From positions 1 to 55,436 of the forward strand of contig NZ_JAGIQL010000029.1 of assembly GCF_017813245.1 (NCBI RefSeq): DNA of 55,436 nt. Direction: 5' to 3'. The notes beneath the pieces are model-generated. The model was not told where the DNA came from, searched no databases, and saw nothing but the letters and a program-made list of their open reading frames with translations. A program made the translations under genes and the position numbers. Below are positions 1 through 7,695 of the stretch, piece after piece. The stretch is from Streptomyces montanisoli (GTDB lineage Bacteria; Actinomycetota; Actinomycetes; Streptomycetales; Streptomycetaceae). Numbering within the stretch: position 1 is the stretch's first letter; each line of letters opens with the position of its first letter.

Positions 1-192
1 CGGGTGGTCGGACCGGCCCCTGACGGCGGTGCACCCGCGCGCGTCAGGGACCCCGGGTTCCCCACCGGGCGCCGAACATGCAGGCGCGCCGACCGGGCCG
101 CGACAGGCGCCGTAGGGAACAGCGGTGCACCGGCCGGCCCAGGCCGCGCACCTCGGGTGGTCGGACCGGCCCCTGACGGCGGTGCACCCGCG
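1..192 (+). repeat. 39-base in-frame direct repeat in the linker of the first gene
   Basis: Bases 1-39 recur exactly at 154-192. The spacing of 153 bases is a multiple of three, so both copies encode the same VVGPAPDGGAPA-type peptide within the linker. The left end of the repeat array is cut by the window edge. Confidence 0.9.
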
Positions 193-1122
193 GGCGGCGA
201 CGGGGGCCCCGGAGGGGCCAAAGACCGGCGGGAGGCCGCGCGCGCGGAGCGCGCGCGGATCCCCGCCTACCCCGCCGCGGAGCGCGCCGTGCGCGCGCTC
301 GCCGTGGCCGTGGAGTACGGGCGGTGGCGGCGCGAGGCTGCCGAGATCGGGCGCGTGCCCGCGTACGAGGACATCGACGAGGCGGCCGCCGGCGCCCTCG
401 TCGAGCGCGTCCTCGGCCGGGCGGCCAAGCCGCACGGCGTCGCCCTGACCGACGCCGAGTGCCGCGCGCTCCTCGGCCACTACGGCATCCACGTGCCGGC
501 CACCCGCCCCGCGCCGGGCGCCGACGAGGCCGCCGAGGCGGCACGCGAGCTCGGCTACCCCGTGGCGCTCAAGACGACCGCGCCCCACCTGCGCCACCGC
601 GCCGACCTCGGCGGCGTACGGCTCGGCCTCGGCGACGAGGCGCAGCTGCGCGCCGCGTACCGGGAGCTGACCGGCGCGCTCGGCGGGCCCGCCGAACTGC
701 GCCCCGTCGTGCAGTCGATGGTGCCGCGCGGCGTCGACACGGTCGTCAGGGCCGCGATCGACCCCGCCGCGGGAGCCGTGCTCTCCTTCGGCCTCGCCGG
801 CGCACCGTCCGAGCTGCTCGGCGACCTGGGCCACCGCCTCGTCCCCGCGACCGACCGCGACGTCGCCGGGCTGATCCGCTCCATCAGGGCCGCGCCGCTC
901 CTGTTCGGCTGGCGCGGCGCCGACCCGGCGGACACCGGTGCGCTCGCGGAGCTGCTGCTGCGCGTGTCACGCCTGGTGGACGACCACCCGGAGATCGTCG
1001 CGCTCTCCCTGGAGCCGGTCGTGGTGGCCACGCGCGGCCTGTCCGTACTCGACGCGCAGGTGCGCCTCGCGCCGCCGCCCGCCCTCGACGACCTCGGCCC
1101 GAGGCGGCTGCCCACCTACTGA
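1..1122 (+). CDS. Acyl-CoA ligase-type protein, C-terminal ATP-grasp part (5' end outside window)
   Basis: The reading frame is open from the first base, so the true start lies upstream. Roughly the last 230 residues form an ATP-grasp domain of the acetyl-CoA synthetase (ADP-forming) beta-subunit type: a helical TDAEC..LL..YGI entry, a YPVALK lysine strand, and an EPVVV segment near the end. In Streptomyces this domain usually ends a long protein that also has a CoA-binding part and a GNAT acetyltransferase domain (Pat-like protein acylation or acyl-CoA formation); those parts are not visible here. Residues before the domain are a disordered Pro/Ala/Gly linker containing a 39-base in-frame repeat (see repeat entry). 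Whether the protein is a ligase, an acetyltransferase or both cannot be decided from this fragment. Confidence 0.75.
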   Translation, partial: RVVGPAPDGGAPARVRDPGFPTGRRTCRRADRAATGAVGNSGAPAGPGRAPRVVGPAPDGGAPAGGDGGPGGAKDRREAARAERARIPAYPAAERAVRALAVAVEYGRWRREAAEIGRVPAYEDIDEAAAGALVERVLGRAAKPHGVALTDAECRALLGHYGIHVPATRPAPGADEAAEAARELGYPVALKTTAPHLRHRADLGGVRLGLGDEAQLRAAYRELTGALGGPAELRPVVQSMVPRGVDTVVRAAIDPAAGAVLSFGLAGAPSELLGDLGHRLVPATDRDVAGLIRSIRAAPLLFGWRGADPADTGALAELLLRVSRLVDDHPEIVALSLEPVVVATRGLSVLDAQVRLAPPPALDDLGPRRLPTY

Positions 1123-1236
1123 TCCGGCTCCTGCTCCGGCCTCCGCTCCGGCCCCCGCCCCGGCTCCTGCTCCGGCGCGGGCGAGCCACGCGGTCCGGGC
1201 CGTCGCGCGGGTGCCCGGGCGCCTCTCCCGCCCCCG
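1123..1236. repeat. Short tandem CTCC-rich repeats after the first gene
   Basis: Between about 1126 and 1180 the motif CTCCTGCTCCGGC and close variants recur several times directly after the stop codon. No clean terminator hairpin is visible here; the low-complexity run is the only structure I can point to. Confidence 0.5.
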
Positions 1237-1242
1237 TAGGAT
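1237..1242 (+). promoter_or_regulatory. -10 element TAGGAT for a probable leaderless transcript
   Basis: TAGGAT fits the TANNNT pattern and lies seven bases before the ATG at 1250. This places the transcription start at or next to the start codon. No convincing -35 is visible. Confidence 0.55.
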
Positions 1243-1249
1243 GGGCGCC

Positions 1250-1846
1250 ATGGCGAAGAGCGGCATCACGACCCAGGGCCTGCGTACGGCGATCGAGCGC
1301 AGTGGCTACTACCCCGCGCTCGTGGCCGAGGCGGTCGAGGCCGCCGTCGGCGGTGAGCGGATCGCGTCGTACCTGGTGCACCAGGAGACCACGTTCGACG
1401 CCAACGAGGTCCGCCGCCATGTCACCGTCCTCGTCCTGACCGAGCACCGCTTCATCGTCAGCCACACCGACGAGCAGGCCGCCGACTCCGGCTCGCCCAC
1501 GCCGTACGCGACGACGTCGACCGAGTCCGTCAAGCGTGACCGGATCTCGTCCGTCGTGGTCAGCCGCGTCGTCGCCAACCCCGAGTCGTACACGCCCGGC
1601 GCCCTGCCCCGCGAGGTCGTCCTCACGATCGGCTGGGGCGCGGTCTCCCGCATCGACCTGGAGCCCGCCGCCTGCGGTGACCCCGACTGCGAGGCCGACC
1701 ACGGCTACACGGGCAACTCCACCGCCGACGACCTCAGCCTCAGGGTCAGCGAGGCGGGCGACGGGATCGACGCCGTCCGGGAGACCCTCAGCTTCGCGCA
1801 GGCGCTCTCGGAGGCCACGGCGACCCCGTCGGCCGGCCGCGCATGA
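1250..1846 (+). CDS. DUF5998 family protein
   Basis: A 198-residue soluble protein of a conserved actinobacterial family without known function. I recognise the family from the Ser-Gly-Tyr-Tyr-Pro entry, the HQETTF and VLVLTEHRFIVSHTDE strands, and the EADHGY segment. The start is set at the ATG at 1250 because a -10-like TAGGAT lies seven bases upstream and no Shine-Dalgarno sequence is present; an in-frame ATG at 1241 is possible. The stop overlaps the next gene as ATGA, so the two are translationally coupled, and a functional link to the downstream phosphodiesterase is likely. The predicted role is unknown; the strand-rich pattern with repeated acidic positions suggests a PH-like or regulatory fold, but this is only an impression. 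Confidence 0.85.
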   Translation: MAKSGITTQGLRTAIERSGYYPALVAEAVEAAVGGERIASYLVHQETTFDANEVRRHVTVLVLTEHRFIVSHTDEQAADSGSPTPYATTSTESVKRDRISSVVVSRVVANPESYTPGALPREVVLTIGWGAVSRIDLEPAACGDPDCEADHGYTGNSTADDLSLRVSEAGDGIDAVRETLSFAQALSEATATPSAGRA

Positions 1847-3090
1847 CCGACGGCGCCGACTGGTACGGGGCCGCGCCCTCACGCCTCGACGCGGACAGCC
1901 TCGACGGGGAGCGCCTCGACGGGGGCCGCCTAGACCCGGCCCGCGCCCCCGTCCCCGAGTACGGCAAGGGCTCGCTGGCCGACCTGCTGCCCACCCTCGC
2001 GGCCGGCCAGGGCGTGCCCGGCTTCGCCGCCGCCATACCCGAACTCGCCCCGGCCGACCGCAACTGTGTCTTCCTGATCGACGGCCTCGGCTGGGAGCAG
2101 ATCAGGGCGCACGCCGACGAGGCGCCGTTCCTCGCCTCCCTGCTGGGCTCCTCCAGGGGCGGCACGGGCCGCCCCATCACGGCGGGCTTCCCCTCCACGA
2201 CCGCCACCTCCCTCGCCTCCGTCGGCACCGGCACCGTGCCCGCCGACCACGGCCTGCTCGGATACACGGTGCGCGACCCGGCCACCGGCGCGCTGATGAA
2301 CCAGCTGCGCTGGAAGCCCTGGACGGACCCGCACGCGTGGCAGCCGCACGCCACGGTCTTCCGGCTGGCGCACGAGGCCGGCGTGCACACCGCCCAGGTG
2401 TCCTCCCCGGCGTTCGCCGACACGCCCCTCACCCGGGTCGCCCTGAGCGGCGGCACGTTCCACGGCAGGCTGAGCGGCGAGGACAGGATGGACCTCGCGG
2501 CCGAGCAACTCGCCGCGGGCGACAGGTCGCTGGTCTACACGTACTACAGCGAGGTCGACGGCAACGGCCACCGCTTCGGCGTCGACTCCGACGCGTGGCG
2601 CGGCCAGCTGATGTACGCCGACCGCCTCGCGCAGCGCCTCGCCGAGCAACTCCCGCCGCGCTGCGCGCTGTACGTCACGGCCGACCACGGCATGATCGAC
2701 ATCCCGTTCGACGAGGAGTCCCGCATCGACTTCGACGAGGACTGGGCGCTGCGCGCGGGGGTCGCCCTGCTCGGCGGCGAGGGCAGAGCGCGTCACGTGT
2801 ACGCGGTGCCGGGCGCGGCGGCCGACGTCCTCGCCGTCTGGCAGGACGTGCTGGGCGAGCAGTTCTGGGTGGCGAGCCGCGAGGAGGCCGTCGCCGCCGG
2901 CTGGTTCGGCCCGCCCGGCGCGGTGGACCCGCGCACGCACGGGCGGATCGGCGACGTGGTCGCGGCCGCGCGTGACGACGTGGTGGTCACGGCGTCCGTG
3001 GCCGAGCCGCGCGAGTCGGTGATGGTCGGCATGCACGGCTCGATGACCCCCGTCGAACAGCTCGTGCCCCTCATCGAAGTACGCTCCTAG
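1843..3090 (+). CDS. Alkaline-phosphatase-superfamily enzyme (nucleotide pyrophosphatase/phosphodiesterase type)
   Basis: A 415-residue metal-dependent phosphoester hydrolase. The first metal-binding strand is FLIDGLGW (D80). The nucleophile loop FPSTTATSL carries the Thr (119 or 120) expected for the NPP branch rather than a Ser, followed by a GTGTVPADHGLLGY motif. A second metal site is the TADHGM motif near residue 282, with a late MHGSM histidine. The first 40 residues are Asp/Leu/Arg-rich and not part of the fold. I see no signal peptide, so it is probably cytoplasmic. The start overlaps the DUF5998 stop by four bases (ATGA). The substrate is unknown; nucleotide or phosphodiester cleavage is inferred from the family. 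Confidence 0.87.
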   Translation: MTDGADWYGAAPSRLDADSLDGERLDGGRLDPARAPVPEYGKGSLADLLPTLAAGQGVPGFAAAIPELAPADRNCVFLIDGLGWEQIRAHADEAPFLASLLGSSRGGTGRPITAGFPSTTATSLASVGTGTVPADHGLLGYTVRDPATGALMNQLRWKPWTDPHAWQPHATVFRLAHEAGVHTAQVSSPAFADTPLTRVALSGGTFHGRLSGEDRMDLAAEQLAAGDRSLVYTYYSEVDGNGHRFGVDSDAWRGQLMYADRLAQRLAEQLPPRCALYVTADHGMIDIPFDEESRIDFDEDWALRAGVALLGGEGRARHVYAVPGAAADVLAVWQDVLGEQFWVASREEAVAAGWFGPPGAVDPRTHGRIGDVVAAARDDVVVTASVAEPRESVMVGMHGSMTPVEQLVPLIEVRS

Positions 3091-3160
3091 CGCCCGCCGC
3101 ACACGCCGTCCGCGTACCCTCACCCGCGTCCGCACCCGATTGAAAGGGTTCCGTCCCGTC

Positions 3161-3811
3161 ATGCCTGAGCTGGTGTTCTTCTGCGGAACGATGGACTGCG
3201 GCAAGAGCACGCTGGCTCTCCAGATCATGCACAACCGCTCCGCGCGCGGCCTGCAGGGCGTGGTCTTCGCGCGGGACGACCGGGCGGGGCAGGGCAAGAT
3301 CTCCTCCAGGCTCGGCCTCGTCGCGGACGCGGTGGAGGCGATCGCGGAGCTCGACCTGTACGGGCACGTCGTCGACGTGATCACGAAGGGCGGCCGGGCC
3401 GACTACGTCGTCGTGGACGAGGCCCAGTTCCTGCTGCCCGGCCAGATCGACCAGCTGGCACGCGTCGTGGACGACCTGGAGATCGACGTCTTCGCGTTCG
3501 GCATCACCACCGACTTCCGCACCCGGCTCTTCCCCGGCTCGCAGCGGCTGATCGAGCTCGCGGACCGGATAGAGGCGCTCCAGGTGGAGGCGATGTGCTG
3601 GTGCGGGGCTCGCGCCACTCACAACGCCCGCACGGTGGGCGGCGAGATGGTGGTGGAAGGCGAGCAGGTCGTCGTCGGTGACGTGAACGGCCACGCCGCG
3701 GAGGTCGGCTACGAGGTGCTCTGCCGACGCCACCACCGCCGCCGCACGACGAGCGCCACCGCCCGAGCCGGCGCGCTCTCACCGGACGTCCTGCCTCTTG
3801 CCTCGAATTGA
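3161..3811 (+). CDS. tdk: Thymidine kinase, type II
   Basis: A 216-residue kinase that phosphorylates thymidine with ATP in pyrimidine salvage. The P-loop GTMDCGKST (residues 9-17) lies at the N-terminus, with the DEAQF magnesium/lid motif at 86-90. A zinc lobe has a Cys-X-Cys pair near residue 146 (CWCG) and a C-terminal Cys-X-X-His (CRRHH). The lasso loop between them is present. The ATG at 3161 is chosen because AAAGGG precedes it at a workable distance and homologues begin with MPELVFF. An in-frame TTG at 3140 would add seven residues and is unlikely. The last 25 residues are an Arg/Thr/Ala-rich tail typical of high-GC orthologues. Confidence 0.92.
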   Translation: MPELVFFCGTMDCGKSTLALQIMHNRSARGLQGVVFARDDRAGQGKISSRLGLVADAVEAIAELDLYGHVVDVITKGGRADYVVVDEAQFLLPGQIDQLARVVDDLEIDVFAFGITTDFRTRLFPGSQRLIELADRIEALQVEAMCWCGARATHNARTVGGEMVVEGEQVVVGDVNGHAAEVGYEVLCRRHHRRRTTSATARAGALSPDVLPLASN

Positions 3812-3860
3812 CCACGGCGGCCCGAGCCGGGGTGGCCTCTGCCGTGCCGTGTCGGGCGCG

Positions 3861-3866
3861 TAGGCT
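3861..3866 (+). promoter_or_regulatory. Candidate -10 (TAGGCT) upstream of the FMN reductase
   Basis: TAGGCT lies 72 bases before the ATG at 3939 in the only gap where this gene could have its own promoter. The -35 region is not convincing, so this is a weak call. Confidence 0.3.
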
Positions 3867-3938
3867 CGTTGAACGCGAAATCAAAGTGGCCGCTTGAGCG
3901 TTACCCGTACGGAGACCGTACGTATCGAAGGAGCACGC

Positions 3939-4508
3939 ATGCCGAAGCTGGGGATCATCATCGCGAGCACCCGCCCTGGGAGGGTCGGCCTGCCCGTCGC
4001 CCAGTGGATCGACAAGGAGGCCCGCGCGCACGGCGGTTTCGACGAGGTCGACCTGATCGACCTGGCCGAGGTCGGCCTGCCGTTCATGGACGAGCCCAAC
4101 CACCCGAGGCTCGGGCAGTACACGCACCAGCACACGCGTGACTGGAGCGCGCGGATCGACGCCTGCGACGCGTTCGTGTTCGTCATGCCCGAGTACAACT
4201 ACGGCTACAACGCCGAGTTGAAGAACGCGCTCGACTTCCTGCACAGGGAGTGGCGCTACAAGCCGGTCGGTCTGGCGAGCTACGGCGGCGTGGCGGCGGG
4301 CACACGCGCCGCGCAGATGATCAAGCAGGTCGTCACGACGCTCAAGATGACCCCGGTCTTCGAGGCGGTGTCCATACCCTTCGTCCAGCAGTTCCTCGAC
4401 GACGAGGCGGTGTTCACGCCGAACGAGATGCTCGAGGGCGCGGCCAAGTCGATGTTCGACGAACTGGTGCGCAACGAGGAGACGCTGAGGCCGCTGCGCT
4501 CGGCCTGA
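3939..4508 (+). CDS. NADPH-dependent FMN reductase family protein
   Basis: A 189-residue flavodoxin-fold oxidoreductase that uses NAD(P)H to reduce FMN or an acceptor such as a quinone or azo compound. The N-terminal IIIASTRPGRVG loop binds the FMN phosphate. A MPEYNYGYNAELKNALD segment (about 87-103) is the family hallmark and contacts the isoalloxazine ring, and a LASYGGVAAGTRA loop follows. The start ATG at 3939 has a strong GAAGGAG ribosome site at 3927-3933. The gene stands alone between tdk and the rhodanese gene. The physiological electron acceptor cannot be read from the sequence. Confidence 0.88.
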   Translation: MPKLGIIIASTRPGRVGLPVAQWIDKEARAHGGFDEVDLIDLAEVGLPFMDEPNHPRLGQYTHQHTRDWSARIDACDAFVFVMPEYNYGYNAELKNALDFLHREWRYKPVGLASYGGVAAGTRAAQMIKQVVTTLKMTPVFEAVSIPFVQQFLDDEAVFTPNEMLEGAAKSMFDELVRNEETLRPLRSA

Positions 4509-4535
4509 TCGTCACGCGTGGGTGATGATGGCCGC

Positions 4536-5387
4536 ATGACAGCCATCATCACCGCGCGCGAACTCGAGCAGGCCCTGGCGGGGGAGCGCCCGCCCGTCCT
4601 GCTCGACGTCCGCTGGCAGCTGAGCACGGCCGCGGCGGCCGGTGCGCCGCCCTTCGACGGGCGCTCGGAGTACGCGGCGGGGCACATCCCGGGCGCCGTC
4701 TTCGTCGACCTCGACCGCGAACTCGCGGCCCCGCCGGGGCCGCGCGGCCGCCACCCCCTGCCCGACGTGGCCGAGTTCGGCGCCGCGATGCGCCGCGCCG
4801 GGGTGCGCGCCGGCGCCCCGGTCGTCACGTACGACGGCGGGCAGGGCTGGGCCGCGGCACGCGCGTGGTGGCTGCTGCGCTGGACGGGCCACGAGGACGT
4901 GCGCGTGCTGGACGGCGGCCTCGCCGCGTGGCGCGGCCCGCTCTCCACCGGCGTCGAGGAAGCGGCCGAGGGCGACTTCCTGCCCGTGCCCGGCGCGATC
5001 GGCCTGCTCGACGCGGACGGCGCCGCCGCGCTCGCCCGCGAGGGCCTGTTGCTCGACGCGCGCGCGGCGGAGCGCTACCGGGGCGACGTGGAGCCCGTCG
5101 ACCGCGTCGGCGGGCACATCCCCGGCGCGGTCTCGGCGCCCACGACGGACAACGTGGCCGAGGACGGCACCTTCCGCCCCGCCGCCGAACTGGCCGCGCG
5201 GTTCGAGAAGCTGGGTGCGGCGCGCGCCTCCCGGGTGGGCGGCGTGGGCGTCTACTGCGGCTCGGGCGTCTCCGCGGCGCACGAGGTGCTCGCGCTGGAA
5301 CTCGCGGGCGTCCCCGCCGCACTGTACGCGGGCTCCTGGTCGGAGTGGTCGCGCGACGAGGAGCGCCCCGTGGAGCGCGGCGCGTAG
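4536..5387 (+). CDS. Sulfurtransferase with two rhodanese domains (thiosulfate or 3-mercaptopyruvate type)
   Basis: A 283-residue protein with tandem rhodanese domains. The N-terminal domain lacks a catalytic Cys (its site reads VTYDGGQGWAAAR), while the C-terminal domain carries the active loop CGSGVSA with Cys at about residue 241. CGSGVSA resembles mercaptopyruvate sulfurtransferases more than the CRKGVT loop of classical thiosulfate rhodaneses, so a SseA-like role in transferring sulfane sulfur to cyanide or thiols is likely. Both domains keep the GHIPGA entry motif. The ATG at 4536 is preceded by a GATGAT hexamer six bases upstream, which fits a leaderless start; an in-frame GTG at 4518 is the alternative. 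Confidence 0.88.
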   Translation: MTAIITARELEQALAGERPPVLLDVRWQLSTAAAAGAPPFDGRSEYAAGHIPGAVFVDLDRELAAPPGPRGRHPLPDVAEFGAAMRRAGVRAGAPVVTYDGGQGWAAARAWWLLRWTGHEDVRVLDGGLAAWRGPLSTGVEEAAEGDFLPVPGAIGLLDADGAAALAREGLLLDARAAERYRGDVEPVDRVGGHIPGAVSAPTTDNVAEDGTFRPAAELAARFEKLGAARASRVGGVGVYCGSGVSAAHEVLALELAGVPAALYAGSWSEWSRDEERPVERGA

Positions 5388-5463
5388 GCCGCGCCCGGCA
5401 CGAGACGCGCGGCACGGGGCGTCCGCACGGAGCCGCCAGGCACAGGGCCCCCGGCCGCGCGCG

Positions 5464-6972
5464 TCACCTGCTCGCGGGGGCGGGCTCCTCCTCCTTGACG
5501 TGCGTCTGGCTCATGTGGCGCGGGGTCGCGAAGCAGACCACCGCGATCAGGCCGATCACCAGAACAGCCGCCGGCAGCAGCAGGGAGTTGCCCATGGCCG
5601 TGCTGAATCCGGCCCCCAGGGCGGCCGGGAGCTTGCCCGACGCGCCGGCGAACGACTCGGCGGAGCCGCCGGCCGCCTTGCCCAGGTGCGAGACGAGCTG
5701 GGCCTGCATCAGGGCGGCGATGCTCGCGCTGCCCAGCACGGCGCCGACCTGCCGGGTCGTGTTGTAGACGCCCGCGCCCGCGCCCGCCTGGTGGATGGGC
5801 AGGTTCCGGTTGGCGGTGGTGCCGATCGGTGACCACATGAACGCGTTGGCGATGCCCAGCAGCGCGACCGGCAGCAGGAACTGCCAGATGGGCACGGACG
5901 GCGACATGACACGGCTGAGCCACAGCAGCGACACCGGGAACGCCGTCATGCCGATGCCGGCGAGCAGCCGCGGGTGCACCCGGTCGGTGAGGCGTCCCGT
6001 CCAGGGGGCCAGGACGCCGGAGAGCACGGCCATCGGCACGAGCAGCAGCGCCGCGCGCGTCGGGGAGAAGCCCCGTACGACCTGCGCCCACAGCATCAGC
6101 GGGAACGACATGGCGGTGATGGAGAACCCGACGGTGGTGATGGCGACGTTGGCGAGGCTGAAGTTGCGGTCCTTGAACAGGCCGAGCGGCACCAGCGGCT
6201 CGCCCTTGTTGCGGGACTGCCAGACCACGAAGGCGGCCATCACGACGACACCGGCGATGATCAGCCGCCACACGGTGATCGGTCCCGCCAGGGTGCCCCA
6301 GTGGTAGGTCTGGCCCTCCTGGATGCCGAACACGATCAGGAACATGCCGAGGCCGCTGAGCGCCACGCCCACCAGGTCGAAGCGGTGCGTGTGCGTCGGC
6401 AGCCTCGGCACCAGGCGGACCGCCAGGACGAACGCCACGACGCCCACCGGCACGTTGATGAAGAAGATCCACGCCCAGCCCAGCGAGTCGACCAGGACGC
6501 CGCCCACGATCGGTCCCACCAGCGTCGCGATCCCCGCGACGGCTCCCCACAGGCTCATGGCGCGGCCGCGCTGGTGCGCGGGGAAGGTGCGCGTGATGAC
6601 GGCCATGGTCTGCGGCGTCATCATGGACGCGCCGAGACCCTGGACCACCCTTGCGATGATCAGCCCGGAGATGGTGTGGCTCAGCCCGCACCACAAGGAC
6701 GCGCCGGTGAAGAGCACGAGGCCGGTCAGGTAGATGTTCTTGGGCCCGAACCTGTCACCGAGCCGTCCGGTCAGCAGCAGCGGCACGGCGAAGGCGAGCA
6801 GGTAGGCGCTGGTCACCCAGACCACGTTGTTGACGTCCGCCGAAAGGCCCTTCATCAGGGCGGGGGTGGCGACGGAGACGATCGTCTGGTCGACAAGGAT
6901 CATGAAGAAGCCCACCACCAGCGCCCACAGCGCCGGCCACGGGCTCACTGGTCGGTCGTCCGGTACGGCCAC
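5464..6972 (-). CDS. MFS drug exporter, DHA2 (EmrB/QacA) type
   Basis: A 502-residue proton-driven exporter with about 14 membrane segments. The first helix has the family motif MILVDQTIVSVATPAL, followed by loop 2-3 motif A (GRLGDRFGPKNIY), the VQGLGASMMTP helix with a conserved Arg, and GPIVGGVLVDSLGWAWIFFINVPVG typical of DHA2 members. The C-terminus is a short Glu/Pro tail. The chosen GTG at 6972 has AGGAG five bases upstream; a GTG at 6948 overlapping the upstream stop as GTGA is the alternative. The gene is coupled to the PadR gene, which overlaps it by 28 bases, so it is probably a regulator-controlled efflux unit. The substrate is unknown. Confidence 0.9.
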   Translation of the reverse strand: MAVPDDRPVSPWPALWALVVGFFMILVDQTIVSVATPALMKGLSADVNNVVWVTSAYLLAFAVPLLLTGRLGDRFGPKNIYLTGLVLFTGASLWCGLSHTISGLIIARVVQGLGASMMTPQTMAVITRTFPAHQRGRAMSLWGAVAGIATLVGPIVGGVLVDSLGWAWIFFINVPVGVVAFVLAVRLVPRLPTHTHRFDLVGVALSGLGMFLIVFGIQEGQTYHWGTLAGPITVWRLIIAGVVVMAAFVVWQSRNKGEPLVPLGLFKDRNFSLANVAITTVGFSITAMSFPLMLWAQVVRGFSPTRAALLLVPMAVLSGVLAPWTGRLTDRVHPRLLAGIGMTAFPVSLLWLSRVMSPSVPIWQFLLPVALLGIANAFMWSPIGTTANRNLPIHQAGAGAGVYNTTRQVGAVLGSASIAALMQAQLVSHLGKAAGGSAESFAGASGKLPAALGAGFSTAMGNSLLLPAAVLVIGLIAVVCFATPRHMSQTHVKEEEPAPASR

Positions 6973-7520
6973 GGAAGCTCCTCGTTGTGCAGTCGGATGA
7001 TGAGGGCGCGCAGCCAGTCCCGTTCGGCGGCCTGGATGGTGCGCAGATAGTCGGCGACGAACCAGTACGCCTCGGGCACGTCGCTCTCGCGGAGCCCGGC
7101 CAGATAGCGGTCGGCCTCGTCGACCATCTCCGTCAGCCGCTCGGCCCGGTGCGTGAGGTGCCCGACGACCTGGTCGCGCGGGAGGTTGTGCGACTCTCCC
7201 AGCGCCAGCGGGAACCTCGGGTACTCGTTGACGGGCGAGTCGAGCATCACGCTGACCTGCTCCGACAGCACGGCCCTGCCGACCTGGGTGATCTCGTACG
7301 TCGTACGCTCCGGCCGGTTGCCCGCCTTCGCGGTGCCGCACGAGACGGCCAGGCCGTCCCGGGCCAGCCGCTCCACCGTGTGGTAGAGCGAGCCGGGCCT
7401 GACCTTGACGATGTGGTCCTCGTGCCGCTCCTTGAGCAGGGAGAACATCTCGTACGGATGCATCGGCCGTTCGACGAGCACCGCGAGACAGGCGACGGCG
7501 AGTGGGGTGAGCGGGGAGAT
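6945..7520 (-). CDS. PadR family transcriptional regulator (probable non-canonical ATC start)
   Basis: A winged-helix PadR repressor with a C-terminal dimerisation helix. The recognition region reads ERPMHPYEMFSLLKE, then GSLYHTVERLARDGL, and TTYEITQVG in the wing. The first ordinary start in frame is the GTG at 7481, which gives 178 residues but cuts off the start of helix 1. The frame stays open to a TGA at 7532, and the intervening codons give an SPLTPLAVACLAVL stretch matching the usual PadR N-terminus. No ATG, GTG or TTG lies in that piece, but an ATC at 7520 sits eight bases after AGGGA. I therefore mark 7520 as the likely start (191 residues). It sits in front of the exporter and presumably represses it and itself. 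Confidence 0.8.
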   Translation of the reverse strand: MSPLTPLAVACLAVLVERPMHPYEMFSLLKERHEDHIVKVRPGSLYHTVERLARDGLAVSCGTAKAGNRPERTTYEITQVGRAVLSEQVSVMLDSPVNEYPRFPLALGESHNLPRDQVVGHLTHRAERLTEMVDEADRYLAGLRESDVPEAYWFVADYLRTIQAAERDWLRALIIRLHNEELPWPYRTTDQ

Positions 7521-7545
7521 GGCTGCGTTCCCTCAATCCAAGTGA

Positions 7546-7565
7546 AATATTCCTACTGGAATATT
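7546..7565. promoter_or_regulatory. Perfect AT-rich inverted repeat, likely PadR operator
   Basis: AATATTCC (7546-7553) and GGAATATT (7558-7565) form a perfect inverted repeat around the spacer TACT. It lies 26 bases upstream of the proposed padR start, in a GC-rich background where such an A/T block stands out. Autoregulation by the adjacent PadR protein is the simplest reading. Confidence 0.65.
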
Positions 7566-7637
7566 AACCCACTCAGAGGGGCGCGAAGACCCGGGCACAC
7601 GGGGAGGCCTGGGCACAGGGGAGGCCTGGGCGCACGG

Positions 7638-7677
7638 GGAAGGGCCCGCCGGTGCCTGCGCACCGACGGGCCCTTCC
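7638..7677. terminator. Strong hairpin after sepH
   Basis: GGAAGGGCCCGCCGGTGC pairs with GCACCGACGGGCCCTTCC, broken by one C-A mismatch, around the loop CTGC. It lies 18 bases beyond the sepH stop on the minus strand and separates sepH from the padR unit. Confidence 0.75.
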
Positions 7678-7695
7678 GCGAGTCCCTGCCCGGTC

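Noticed and set aside
5464..7536. A single 690-codon frame joining the exporter with upstream sequence
   Set aside because: The upstream 180 codons are a frame shadow of the padR gene; the exporter has its own GTG start with AGGAG at 6972.
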